Source of the DNA: DATGPD01 sp041398565
GTDB lineage: Bacteria > Planctomycetota > UBA1135 > UBA2386
Length of the DNA: 64,000 bases
Direction of reading: 5' to 3'
NCBI GenBank assembly: GCA_041398565.1
Contig: JAWKUN010000002.1
Coordinates: 1,798,001 to 1,862,000 of the forward strand
Positions 47,751-56,336 of this stretch are shown in pieces; within the stretch, counting starts at the first letter, position 1, and every line of letters starts with the position of its first letter. The position numbers were made by a program, and so were the translations under genes. A model generated the notes under the pieces. The model searched no databases and was not told the origin of the DNA. It worked only from the letters and a program-made list of their open reading frames with translations.

Positions 47751-49883
47751 ATGCCGCGTGCGCTGACGACCTTCTTCCGCCAGTTGACCAACGCCGTCGG
47801 GCGGGAGGTCCCGGCAGATGCGATGGCACCGCTGCTCGCGCCGTCGCTCCGAGCCCTCGATTCGGCCGCACCGGTGTCGCCCGAGCTGCGCGGCGAACTG
47901 CTCGGCCTCGGTCGTCGCCTCGGCCTGCTGTTCGACGAATTGCCACGGCGAGTCGATCAAGCGGCGCGCCTGGCCCAGGACGGCCGGGTCGTGCTCCTGA
48001 TCGTCGAGCGCGCCCATGGCCACGAACTGGTGCTCGTGCGGACCGGCGAGGGCCCGTTGCTCGAGGCTGCGTGTCTGCGGGGAGGACGTGTCGAAGCACG
48101 CCGGCCGACGGTCGCCGGCTTCGCCGAGGCTTTGGACATCGACGCCGAGGCTCTGTTCGCGGCGTTCCAGGTGCGCAGCATGGGGGGAGGCGTGGCTTCG
48201 TCCGACGGAGCGCATTCCCTGCACCAGGGGCGACCGCTTCGTCGCCTGTGGTCGATCTTGCGCGACGACAGGAGCGCGATCTGTCTCGTCGTGGGCCTCG
48301 CTGCGGCAGTCGGCATCCTCGGGCTCGCGATCCCGGTGGCGGTGCAAGCGCTGGTCAACTTCGTGTCGTTCGGCAGCCTGCTGCAGCCGGTGTTCGTCCT
48401 CGGCGCGCTGGTCTTGGGCTTCCTGTCGTTGTCCGGCGCGGTCCGTGTGTTCAAGTCGTACGTGGTCGAGATCCTGCAGCGCCGCGTGTTCGTGCGCGTG
48501 GTGTCGGACATGGCGTTGCGCCTGCCACGCGTGCGGTTGGATGCCTACGACCGGGGTTACGGCCCCGAGCTCATCAACCGCTTCTTCGACGTGGTCATCG
48601 TCCAAAAGGCAGTGGCGACGTTGCTGATCGACGGCCTCGACATGGTGTTGCAGGCCGGGATCGGCCTGCTGCTGCTCGGCTTCTACCATCCCTTCCTGCT
48701 CCTGTTCGACGTGCTGCTGATCGCGATGATCTTGCTGATCGTGCTCGGCATCGGCCGGGGCGCGGTGACCACGGCGATCAAGGAGTCGAAGGTCAAGTAC
48801 GAGGTCGCAGGTGCCCTCGAGGACCTCGCCCGCGCGCCACTCACCTACAAGCTGTTCGGAGCCCCTGAACTGGCGCGTGCACGCCTGGTCGACCTCGCCG
48901 GGTCCTACGTTGGCGCCCGCAGCAAGCACTACCGATTGGTCTTGTGGCAACAGATCGGGGCGGTGGCGTTGTACGCGGGCGCCAGCACTGCGCTGCTCAC
49001 TCTCGGCGGACTGCTCGTGATCGAGGGACAGCTCACGCTCGGCCAGCTGATTGCCGCGGAACTGATCGTGTCGGTCGCGCTGTCGTCCTTCGTGAAGTTC
49101 GGCAAGCAGCTCGAGGTCTCCTACGACATGCTGGCCGGCGTCGACAAACTCGGCGCGCTCTACGACCTGCCGCTCGAGGACAGCGCGGGCGAACCGCACG
49201 TCGCGGCGGCCGCCGGCGCCCGCGTCGAGCTGCGCGCCGTCTCCTACGCCTACCCGGGGTGCTCGCCGGTCGTGACCGACCTGTCGATGCGGATCGAGGC
49301 CGGCGCGCAGGTCGCCGTCCTGGCCCCGCGTGCCGCGGCCAAGAGCACGGTGGCGGAGCTCATGTGCGGTCTGCGGCGGCCGGATTCCGGCCTCGTGCTG
49401 TTCGACGGACTGGATCTGCGCGGGATAGCGCCGGCGTCGCTGCACGCACAGATCAAGCTGGCGAAGGGGTTCGAAGTCGTGCCCGGCGACATCGTCGACA
49501 ACGTGCGGCTCGGGCGCTCCGACGTGACGATCGACGACGTGCATCGTGTCTTGCGGCGCTTTGGCATCCTCGACGACCTGATGGCGCTGCCCGACGGGCT
49601 GCGCACGCAGATCGCGGTCACCGGCGCGCCGCTGTCGACCAACACCGTGCGCATGCTCATGCTGGCGCGCTCGGTGGTGGGTGGTGCCCGTGTCGTGGTG
49701 ATCGATTCCTTGCTCGACGAACTGGCGCCAGATCTTGCCGAGAGTTCGCTCGCCGCACTGCGCGAGAGCCTGCCGGACACCACCCTGGTGGTGCTGACCG
49801 CGCGACCGGAGGTGGCGCGGCAACTGCCGACGGTCTTGACGTTGACGCCGAGCACGGTGGCGGCAACTGGGGGTGGGGTGTGA
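47751..49883 (+). CDS. ABC exporter subunit with degenerate nucleotide-binding domain
   Basis: The 710-residue product has an N-terminal soluble region (about 1-155, perhaps a C39-like remnant), a six-helix type I exporter membrane domain (about 165-440) and a C-terminal NBD-like domain. The NBD is unusual. Walker A reads APRAAAKST (residues 525-533, Lys531 kept but all three Gly changed to Ala). The Q-loop Gln is absent, the signature is LSTNT (from L628) instead of LSGGQ, Walker B ends DS (D652-S653) with no catalytic Glu, and the H-loop has Ala684 for His. It is therefore predicted to hydrolyse ATP poorly or not at all. ATG 47751 is the likely start. GTG of the HlyD gene overlaps its stop. 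Confidence 0.88.
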   Translation: MPRALTTFFRQLTNAVGREVPADAMAPLLAPSLRALDSAAPVSPELRGELLGLGRRLGLLFDELPRRVDQAARLAQDGRVVLLIVERAHGHELVLVRTGEGPLLEAACLRGGRVEARRPTVAGFAEALDIDAEALFAAFQVRSMGGGVASSDGAHSLHQGRPLRRLWSILRDDRSAICLVVGLAAAVGILGLAIPVAVQALVNFVSFGSLLQPVFVLGALVLGFLSLSGAVRVFKSYVVEILQRRVFVRVVSDMALRLPRVRLDAYDRGYGPELINRFFDVVIVQKAVATLLIDGLDMVLQAGIGLLLLGFYHPFLLLFDVLLIAMILLIVLGIGRGAVTTAIKESKVKYEVAGALEDLARAPLTYKLFGAPELARARLVDLAGSYVGARSKHYRLVLWQQIGAVALYAGASTALLTLGGLLVIEGQLTLGQLIAAELIVSVALSSFVKFGKQLEVSYDMLAGVDKLGALYDLPLEDSAGEPHVAAAAGARVELRAVSYAYPGCSPVVTDLSMRIEAGAQVAVLAPRAAAKSTVAELMCGLRRPDSGLVLFDGLDLRGIAPASLHAQIKLAKGFEVVPGDIVDNVRLGRSDVTIDDVHRVLRRFGILDDLMALPDGLRTQIAVTGAPLSTNTVRMLMLARSVVGGARVVVIDSLLDELAPDLAESSLAALRESLPDTTLVVLTARPEVARQLPTVLTLTPSTVAATGGGV

Positions 49884-51205
49884 ACGTGGTCGGTGGCCGG
49901 CGGCCGGAGTCGGCGGAGTTGCTGCTCGAGGTGCGCTTCTCGCCGTGGATTCGGCGTAGCGCCTGGGTGTTGCTCGTCCTGTTGGTGGTCGGGCTGCTGT
50001 CGGCTCTCTTGGCGCCCTGGACGCAGAACGTCGCCGGTGCCGGCCAGGTCGCCGCGTTCACGCCGCTCGACCGGCCGCAGAGCGTGCAGGCGCCGGTGAA
50101 GGGGCGCGTGCACGCGGTACACGTCACGGAGGGGCAGCTGGTCGCCAAGGACGAGCTGCTCTTGGAGCTCGTCGACATCGATCCGGAGAAGCTGTCGCGC
50201 CTGCAGCAGAAGCTGGAGGCGACGCGTGGCGAACTGCAGGCGACCCACGCGCAGGTCGAGACGTTGCGCAACCAGATCGGCATCCTCGAGAGCGCGCGCG
50301 ACTTCGCCATCTCCGGTGCCCGGGCGCGTGTCGATCTGGCACGCGAAAAGCTGCGCTCGGCCGAGCAGAAGCTGATTGCCCTGCGCGCGGCGCAGAGCTA
50401 CGCCGAGCAGGAGGTCGGCCGTCTGCGACCCCTGGTGCCGGAGTTCGTCGAGGAACTCCGCTTGTTGAAGGCGCAGGCCGAACTCGAGAAGGCGAGCGCC
50501 GGAGTCACCGCCGGTGCCGCCGACGTCGAACTCGAGCGAGCGGCTCAGCAGGCAGCGCTCGCCGACAGGAGTCGCATCGAGGAGGACGCCAACGCCCGGG
50601 TCGTCGAGGCCCGCGCGCGGCAGCAGGCGGCCGACGCCAAGGCGCATGATCTGCAGGCCAAGCTCGCGGACATCGAGGGCGATCTGCGACAGCAGCGGGC
50701 GCAGGACGTGCGCGCGCCGCGTCCGGGCCGCGTGTTCCGTCTCGCCGTCACCACCGACGGATCGATCGTCAAGGAGGGCGACCTGCTGCTGCAGATCGTG
50801 CCGGTCACGGCGCGCCCGGCGGTCGAGCTGTGGGTGCGTGGCGTCGATGCTCCGCTGGTCGAGCCCGGTCGGCGAGTGCGTCTGCAGTTCGAGGGTTGGC
50901 CGGCCGTGCAGTTCGTCGGCTGGCCGGCAGTGGCCGTGGGCACGTTCGGCGGCGAGGTGGCGTTGGTCGACCCGACCGATAGCGGTCAGGGCCGCTTCCG
51001 GTTGCTGGTGGTGCCGGATACCGCAGACCGACCCTGGCCGAGCGAACGATGGCTGCGGCAGGGCGTGCGGGCCAAGGGCTGGGTACTGCTCGACGAAGTG
51101 CCGATCTGGTACGAGCTGTGGCGTCAGCTCAACGGCTTTCCGCCGGTGGTCGCGCTCGCCGAGCCGGACTCCGGGGCCGCTACGACCGAGCGAGGTGGCA
51201 AGTGA
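49880..51205 (+). CDS. HlyD-type periplasmic adaptor (membrane fusion protein)
   Basis: The 441-residue product has one N-terminal membrane helix (about 25-46), a beta-hairpin biotinyl-lipoyl segment (SVQAPVKGRVHAVHVTEGQ), a long coiled-coil pair (about 95-270) and a closing lipoyl strand with a C-terminal beta-barrel region (VELWVRGVDAPLVEPGRRV). This is the usual membrane-fusion-protein plan that bridges an inner-membrane transporter and an outer-membrane channel. GTG 49880 overlaps the ABC stop and its stop overlaps the GTG of the TolC-type gene, so all three are coupled. The cargo is unknown. Confidence 0.9.
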   Translation: MNVVGGRRPESAELLLEVRFSPWIRRSAWVLLVLLVVGLLSALLAPWTQNVAGAGQVAAFTPLDRPQSVQAPVKGRVHAVHVTEGQLVAKDELLLELVDIDPEKLSRLQQKLEATRGELQATHAQVETLRNQIGILESARDFAISGARARVDLAREKLRSAEQKLIALRAAQSYAEQEVGRLRPLVPEFVEELRLLKAQAELEKASAGVTAGAADVELERAAQQAALADRSRIEEDANARVVEARARQQAADAKAHDLQAKLADIEGDLRQQRAQDVRAPRPGRVFRLAVTTDGSIVKEGDLLLQIVPVTARPAVELWVRGVDAPLVEPGRRVRLQFEGWPAVQFVGWPAVAVGTFGGEVALVDPTDSGQGRFRLLVVPDTADRPWPSERWLRQGVRAKGWVLLDEVPIWYELWRQLNGFPPVVALAEPDSGAATTERGGK

Positions 51206-52935
51206 AACGCCGGATTGCGTCGTTGGCCGGTGTCGTCGCCATGTGTGTGCCGGCGGCATGCAACCTCTGGCCCGCGCAGCCGGGTCAGGTCGACCTGCCG
51301 TTCGCCGAGCAGGCACAACCGCACCTGCTGCCGCGCCTTCTCGAGAGCGACGCGCGTGCAGCGCCGCAGAGTCTCGACGAGGGGCTGGAAGCTCTGCGCA
51401 ACCGGCCGACCGAGCTCGAGGCACAGCGGCCGGCGCTGCCCGCGGCCGGCGCCGAGTCCCTGTCGATCGAGGCCATGCGGCTGCTGCTGCTGCGCGGCAA
51501 CCTCTCCCTCGACGTCGCGCTCTACGATCCGGCGATTGCCCGAGCCCGGGTCGGCATCGAGGAGGGCAAGTTCGACGCGGCCATCGGTGCGCATGCGCGC
51601 TACGCGCACAAGGATCTGCCGCCGCTGGACGGGCCGCTCGTGTCGCTGAAGTCGGAGGACCCGGCGCTCGACGGCCGGTGCGTCAAACTCACTGAGGTCG
51701 AACAAGAGAAGGAGCTGGTCGATCTCGGTCTCGGCGTCACCGTGCCGTTGCCGACCGGCGGGAGTCTCCGGCTCGAAGGCCTGGTGGCGCAGCAGAACCT
51801 CACCGATCCGCAACGCTTCGAGCAATACGTGTCGGCGACGCGCTTCTCGATCAGCCAGCCGCTGTTGCGTGGGGCCGGCACGGCCGCAAACGAGGCTTCG
51901 ATCCGGATGGCCCGGGTCGACGAGCGGGTCGCGACGGTGCGCACGAAGCTGGCCGCATTGCAGATGCTGGCGCGCGCCGAGAAGGCCTACTGGCAGCTCT
52001 ATGGGGCGCGGCGCCTGCTCGATGTGCGGGTCGAGCAAGCGCGGTTGGCCAATGCCAACCTGAACCTGGTCCGGCGCCGCGTCGAACAGGGCATCACGCC
52101 CGGCGTCGAGGTCACTCGTGCTCAGATGGGGTCTGTGCGGCAGATGGAGGCGCTGATCGTTGCGGAGACGATGTGGCGCTTGCGCCAGCGCCAACTCAAG
52201 GCGCTTCTCGCCAGCGAGCGCTTTCCGTTGCGCGGAGCGCCCATGATCGAGACCACCAGCGAACCGCGCCTCGTCGGCTACGACCTCGATGCGGAAGAAC
52301 TCGCGCAGCGCGCTCTGCGCGAGCGCCTCGACCTGATCGAACTCGAGCTCACCTTGCTACGCGATTCGTTCGAACTCGACTGGCGCCAGAGTCTGACGTT
52401 GCCGTTGGCGAACCTCGAGTTCCGGTACGGGACGATCGACCGCGATCAGGGTATGGCCAGCGCCATCGCCGGCAAGTGGGACTTCGACCATCAAGAGTAC
52501 GGGATCGGCTTGACCTTCGAAGTGCCGTTCACCAACCAGCGCCGACGCGCTGAGCGCGACGCGCTCCTCTTGCAGCGCGCCCGCCGGTTCGCCACCAAGG
52601 ACGCGCGCGCCCTGGCAGTGCGACAGGAGGTGTACGACAGCGTCGACCTGCTCGGCCAGAACTGGCAACGCATCCTCGCCGCGCGGCAGAGTGTGATCGT
52701 GGCGGGTGCGAACTACGACGCCGAATTCCGTCAGTTCGAGCAGGGCATGCGGACCATGCGCGAGGTGTTCGAAGCGCTGACGGACCTCGGCGATGCGCAA
52801 CGCGCCGAGATCAGCGCCATCGTCGACTACCAGGTGGCACAGGTCGACTTGGCGTTCGCCACCGGCACATTGCTGGGCTACGCCCGTGTCGACCTGTCGC
52901 CGTTGGTGCTGCCGACGCGGGGCACCCGCGAGTGA
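51202..52935 (+). CDS. TolC-family outer membrane efflux protein
   Basis: The 577-residue product has an N-terminal signal with a Cys (MCVPAAC) that could be a lipidation site, though Pro at -3 is atypical. Two repeats of long helices and short strands follow, the outer-membrane factor plan; the second helical half contains FSISQPLLRGAGTAANEASI-type and NLEFRYG strands. It is longer than TolC (about 470) because of a polar N-terminal part of about 80 residues. It is the third gene of the exporter operon and would give the channel through the outer membrane. GTG 51202 overlaps the HlyD stop. Confidence 0.88.
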   Translation: MKRRIASLAGVVAMCVPAACNLWPAQPGQVDLPFAEQAQPHLLPRLLESDARAAPQSLDEGLEALRNRPTELEAQRPALPAAGAESLSIEAMRLLLLRGNLSLDVALYDPAIARARVGIEEGKFDAAIGAHARYAHKDLPPLDGPLVSLKSEDPALDGRCVKLTEVEQEKELVDLGLGVTVPLPTGGSLRLEGLVAQQNLTDPQRFEQYVSATRFSISQPLLRGAGTAANEASIRMARVDERVATVRTKLAALQMLARAEKAYWQLYGARRLLDVRVEQARLANANLNLVRRRVEQGITPGVEVTRAQMGSVRQMEALIVAETMWRLRQRQLKALLASERFPLRGAPMIETTSEPRLVGYDLDAEELAQRALRERLDLIELELTLLRDSFELDWRQSLTLPLANLEFRYGTIDRDQGMASAIAGKWDFDHQEYGIGLTFEVPFTNQRRRAERDALLLQRARRFATKDARALAVRQEVYDSVDLLGQNWQRILAARQSVIVAGANYDAEFRQFEQGMRTMREVFEALTDLGDAQRAEISAIVDYQVAQVDLAFATGTLLGYARVDLSPLVLPTRGTRE

Positions 52936-53021
52936 ACTCGGTCTGCTGGGCGCGAGCCGCTCGTGTCGCGGCCCGATGTCGGCCCCGGCTGCATCCTCTC
53001 CAGCCAAAGGTCACCGACGCA

Positions 53022-53053
53022 GCGACCGCGGTGCCCGAGAGGTCGGCGGTCGC
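53022..53053. terminator. Inverted repeat between the exporter and the M16 gene
   Basis: GCGACCGC and GCGGTCGC form an 8-bp stem around a 16-base loop in the 187-base gap between convergent genes. A moderately convincing terminator; the loop is long. Confidence 0.35.
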
Positions 53054-53122
53054 TCCGATCGGAAGCCAGGGCGACCCCGTCGCGTCTCGCACGTCAGCGA
53101 CGCGATGGTCACACCGCGCTCG

Positions 53123-56023
53123 TCACTTCGCGAACACCTCGGCCACCGGCACCACGCGCACGTCTTCGCGCCGCACGCCGAGCGGGAAGCGCTCGATGGT
53201 CTTGTCCTCTTCGAGCACCTCGGCGGCCGGCTGCGCCTGGTAGGTGATGGGGGAACGCTCGCCGAGCACCGCGGTCACGAAAGCGTCGGCGTCCTCGGTC
53301 ACCACCACGAACTGTACGCGGTCGGTGTGCAGGTGCTGCTTGATGGCGCGGTTGACGTCGGCGACGGTCAGCGATGCCAAGCCGCTGCGGATCTGCTCGA
53401 CGAAGTCACCGCTGCCGTAGAAGCTGCTGTCGAGGGCGTATCCCAAGCGCGCGTCCTGTGTCGCCACGAAGGTGGCGACGAACTGGCGCAAGAACTGGCG
53501 CGTCGTCTCGAACTCGGCTTCGGTCAGTCCCTGTTCGACCAGACGGTGCAGGTAGTAGAGGGCGGCGCGGCAGGCGAAGGCCGCGTTCTGCGGCGGCACC
53601 GGCCGGATCCACAGCTGGAAGATCTGCTGCGTGCGCGCCAGGTTCGGGTCCGGCTTGAACTGGAACATGCCGCGCGGGAAGTACTCGATGTAGGCGTAGT
53701 CGCCGTAGTTGAGGCCACGCACTTCACGCAGGCGCTGGTAGAGCTGGCCGGCACTGTTGCGGTGCTCGCCGAGGAAGGAGCGGACCAACCACAGTGCGAC
53801 GAAGTCCGGATGCCGGCGCGTCACCTCGATGGGGAAGCCGAGGTGGATGCCGGTGGCCAGCGTCTTCTTCTGCACGATGGTCATGGCGCTGCGGGCGAGC
53901 TCCTTCGGCACCGGCGGCGCCGCGGGTTCGGCGGGCTTGCCCGGGTCGCCACCGAGCCGCGCCGACAGCTCCCGCCGCACGCGGTCGGCGAAGTCGTCGG
54001 GGTAGCCACCGGCCAAGCCGACCACCAGCCGATCGGCGCGCAGGTGGTCCCGGTAGAAGGCGCGCACGTCGTCCAAGGTCAGCGCCTCGACGTCGGCGAG
54101 GTTGCCGGCGTTGTGGTGGGCGAACGGATGCCCGCGGTAGATCTCGCCGTAGAGCACTTCCTTGCCCAACTCCTCGTCGTTGTTGCCGCGCAGCTCGACC
54201 TCGAGGTAGCTCTTCGTGAGCAACTTGAGCCGGGCCAGGTCGTCCTCACGGAAGCCGGGTCGGGTGAGCGCCTCGCGCAGGATCGTCCAGAACGGCTCGA
54301 GATTGTCCTGGTGCACGGTGGCGGACAGCGTCGTCATCTGCTTGTCGACCTGTGCGTCGAAGGAGGCAGCCATCGGGAACAGCGCTTCGGTCACCTCTTC
54401 GAAGGTCATCGACTCGGTGCCGCCTTGCGCCAGCATCTGCGCCGTCATCTGGGCCAAACCCTGCTTGCCGGACGGGTCGTCGGCCGCGCCGCACAGGAAC
54501 ACGAGGCGGAAGGTCACCAGCGGCGACTTCGTCGGCAGCAGGACGGCGTCGCAGGGCGTGGCGGTGTCGTCCGGCGCCGGCGCGAACAGCGGTGCATCGC
54601 CGTGTGCGACGGTGCCGATGGTGCGGCCCTTGGTATCGAAGTAGGTCCTCGCCACCCGCATGATGTCGGTGGAGTCCACCTCGGCGTAGCGCGCGTAGAG
54701 GTCGTTCACGGTGGCCGGCGTGCGGGTGCGCGCCAAGTAGCTCACCACCGCGCGCGCCACGGCGTCGGCGCTGTCGAGCGAGGCGGCGAAGCGGTAGCGC
54801 AGGTGGCGCTTGACACGGTCGAGCTGGGCGGCGTCGAACGGCGTCGTCTTCAATGCCTCGCAGGTGCGCAAGACGGCATCGCGCACGTAGGTCGCATCCG
54901 CCGGGTCTTGCACCCGCACGAAGATCACGTCGAGGAAGGGATCGGTGCTGTCGCCGAAGTCGGCGAGCAGCGCCGTGGCCTTGCGCTCGTTCACCACGAG
55001 CTGGCGATAGAGCGGGCTGTCGGGGCCGAACGCCAGTTCGGCGACGAGGTCGAGGGCGGCCTGGTCGCGGTTGGCCGCCGAGAACGCCGGTCCCTTGAAG
55101 GCGATGGCGACCCATGGCTGCGTCGGCGACGACCAAGGCACGTGCGCGTGCCGCGGCGCCGCCTGCGGCGGCTCGGCCGGGATGGCGGCCTTGTGGCTGC
55201 CGCGCTGCCAGGCTCCGAAGTGCCGGCGCACCATGGCGCCGACCTGCTGCGGCTGCACGTCGCCGACCACCATGATGGTGGTGTACTCCGGCCGGTACCA
55301 GCGGTCGAAGAACTCCAGGCTGTAGTCGTACATCTGCGGCATCTTCACGATGTCGCGCAGGAAGCCCATCGTCGTGTGCTTGTACGTGTGCCGGTCGAAG
55401 GCGGTGTCCTGCAACACCTCGTACAGCTTGTTGATCGGCGAACTGCTGTTCTTGTTGTACTCGCCGAACACGGCCATGGCCTCGGTGCGGAACGCCGGGC
55501 GCTCGTACTTCAGGTGCAGGAAACGGTCGGCCTCGACCTCGAGCACTCGGTCGAGCTGGTCGCGTCCGAAGGTCTCGTGGTAGTTGGTGTAGTCGTTGGT
55601 CGTGTAGGCGTTGCCGTCGACTCCGAGCTGCTGCATCACCTGGTTGCGCCGGTCCGCGGAGTAGTTCTTCGAGCCGCGGAACATCATGTGCTCGAAGAAG
55701 TGAGCGAAGCCCGAGCGTCCGTCTTCCACCTCGTTGCGCGACCCGGTGGCCACGACGATGTGCAACGACACCAGGTCGCCGAAGTCGGTCTGCACGGTGA
55801 CGACCCGCAAGCCGTTGTCGAGGTCGTCGATGTGGAAGGGGAACGGAAAGACGTCTTGGCTCGGCACGGTGTGGCTCGGTGCGGGGCTGGGGCTTGCGTC
55901 GGACGCGGGGGAAGGGTTCTTGGCCTGCAGAGTGGACGCAGCCTCAGCAGCGGCCGCCGCCGTGCGCGCCACCAGCGCGACGGCACAGAGCATCAGGAGG
56001 GGAAGCGAGAGCCGTGACGACAT
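53123..56023 (-). CDS. Secreted M16-family zinc peptidase (two fused M16 units)
   Basis: The 966-residue product has a signal peptide (about 1-28, Ala-rich) and a Ser/Pro linker, then an M16 catalytic unit with the inverted zinc motif HFFEH (His-x-x-Glu-His) and a downstream Glu region (VLEVEADRFLHLKY, FRTEAMAVFGEY). A second M16 unit from about residue 510 lacks this motif, as expected of the inactive half that completes the clam shell. Such peptidases degrade short peptides in the periplasm. ATG 56023 starts the signal; upstream frame to 56503 is shadow. It is divergent from the FG-GAP gene and tail-to-tail with the TolC gene. Confidence 0.93.
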   Translation of the reverse strand: MSSRLSLPLLMLCAVALVARTAAAAAEAASTLQAKNPSPASDASPSPAPSHTVPSQDVFPFPFHIDDLDNGLRVVTVQTDFGDLVSLHIVVATGSRNEVEDGRSGFAHFFEHMMFRGSKNYSADRRNQVMQQLGVDGNAYTTNDYTNYHETFGRDQLDRVLEVEADRFLHLKYERPAFRTEAMAVFGEYNKNSSSPINKLYEVLQDTAFDRHTYKHTTMGFLRDIVKMPQMYDYSLEFFDRWYRPEYTTIMVVGDVQPQQVGAMVRRHFGAWQRGSHKAAIPAEPPQAAPRHAHVPWSSPTQPWVAIAFKGPAFSAANRDQAALDLVAELAFGPDSPLYRQLVVNERKATALLADFGDSTDPFLDVIFVRVQDPADATYVRDAVLRTCEALKTTPFDAAQLDRVKRHLRYRFAASLDSADAVARAVVSYLARTRTPATVNDLYARYAEVDSTDIMRVARTYFDTKGRTIGTVAHGDAPLFAPAPDDTATPCDAVLLPTKSPLVTFRLVFLCGAADDPSGKQGLAQMTAQMLAQGGTESMTFEEVTEALFPMAASFDAQVDKQMTTLSATVHQDNLEPFWTILREALTRPGFREDDLARLKLLTKSYLEVELRGNNDEELGKEVLYGEIYRGHPFAHHNAGNLADVEALTLDDVRAFYRDHLRADRLVVGLAGGYPDDFADRVRRELSARLGGDPGKPAEPAAPPVPKELARSAMTIVQKKTLATGIHLGFPIEVTRRHPDFVALWLVRSFLGEHRNSAGQLYQRLREVRGLNYGDYAYIEYFPRGMFQFKPDPNLARTQQIFQLWIRPVPPQNAAFACRAALYYLHRLVEQGLTEAEFETTRQFLRQFVATFVATQDARLGYALDSSFYGSGDFVEQIRSGLASLTVADVNRAIKQHLHTDRVQFVVVTEDADAFVTAVLGERSPITYQAQPAAEVLEEDKTIERFPLGVRREDVRVVPVAEVFAK

Positions 56024-56336
56024 GGCGGCATCTCTACAAGGCCGACCGTCCAGTGCACAGCGAAACCGCGGTGGGAGGTGGTTCGAGCGGTTCGCGGCCG
56101 GTGACGCCGCGCTACCGGAGCGGCGCCTTCGCCCCTGGACGCCGCGACGCCGCGACAGGAGTCGAAGGTGTCGGCGAGGTCGACGCTGCACGATGCAGGC
56201 CCATGTGCGCAGGGGCGCGGCGTCAGACGGCGTAGCACGCGGCATGCGAAGGCGTATTCGGAAACAAGGATGCAGGGGAGGCAGTTCCGAGCGCGGCGGC
56301 TGCAACCAACCGAGGCAGCCGCGAAGGGAGCTTGCC
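56024..56336. other. Divergent intergenic region between M16 and FG-GAP genes
   Basis: About 310 bases without a convincing gene on either strand. It should hold two promoters. I see short CG repeats (GACGCCGCGAC twice near 56140-56160) but no clear elements. Confidence 0.45.

Noticed and set aside
52793..56017. A 1074-residue frame on the plus strand
   Set aside because: Antisense to the M16 gene whose zinc motif and signal peptide are clear.
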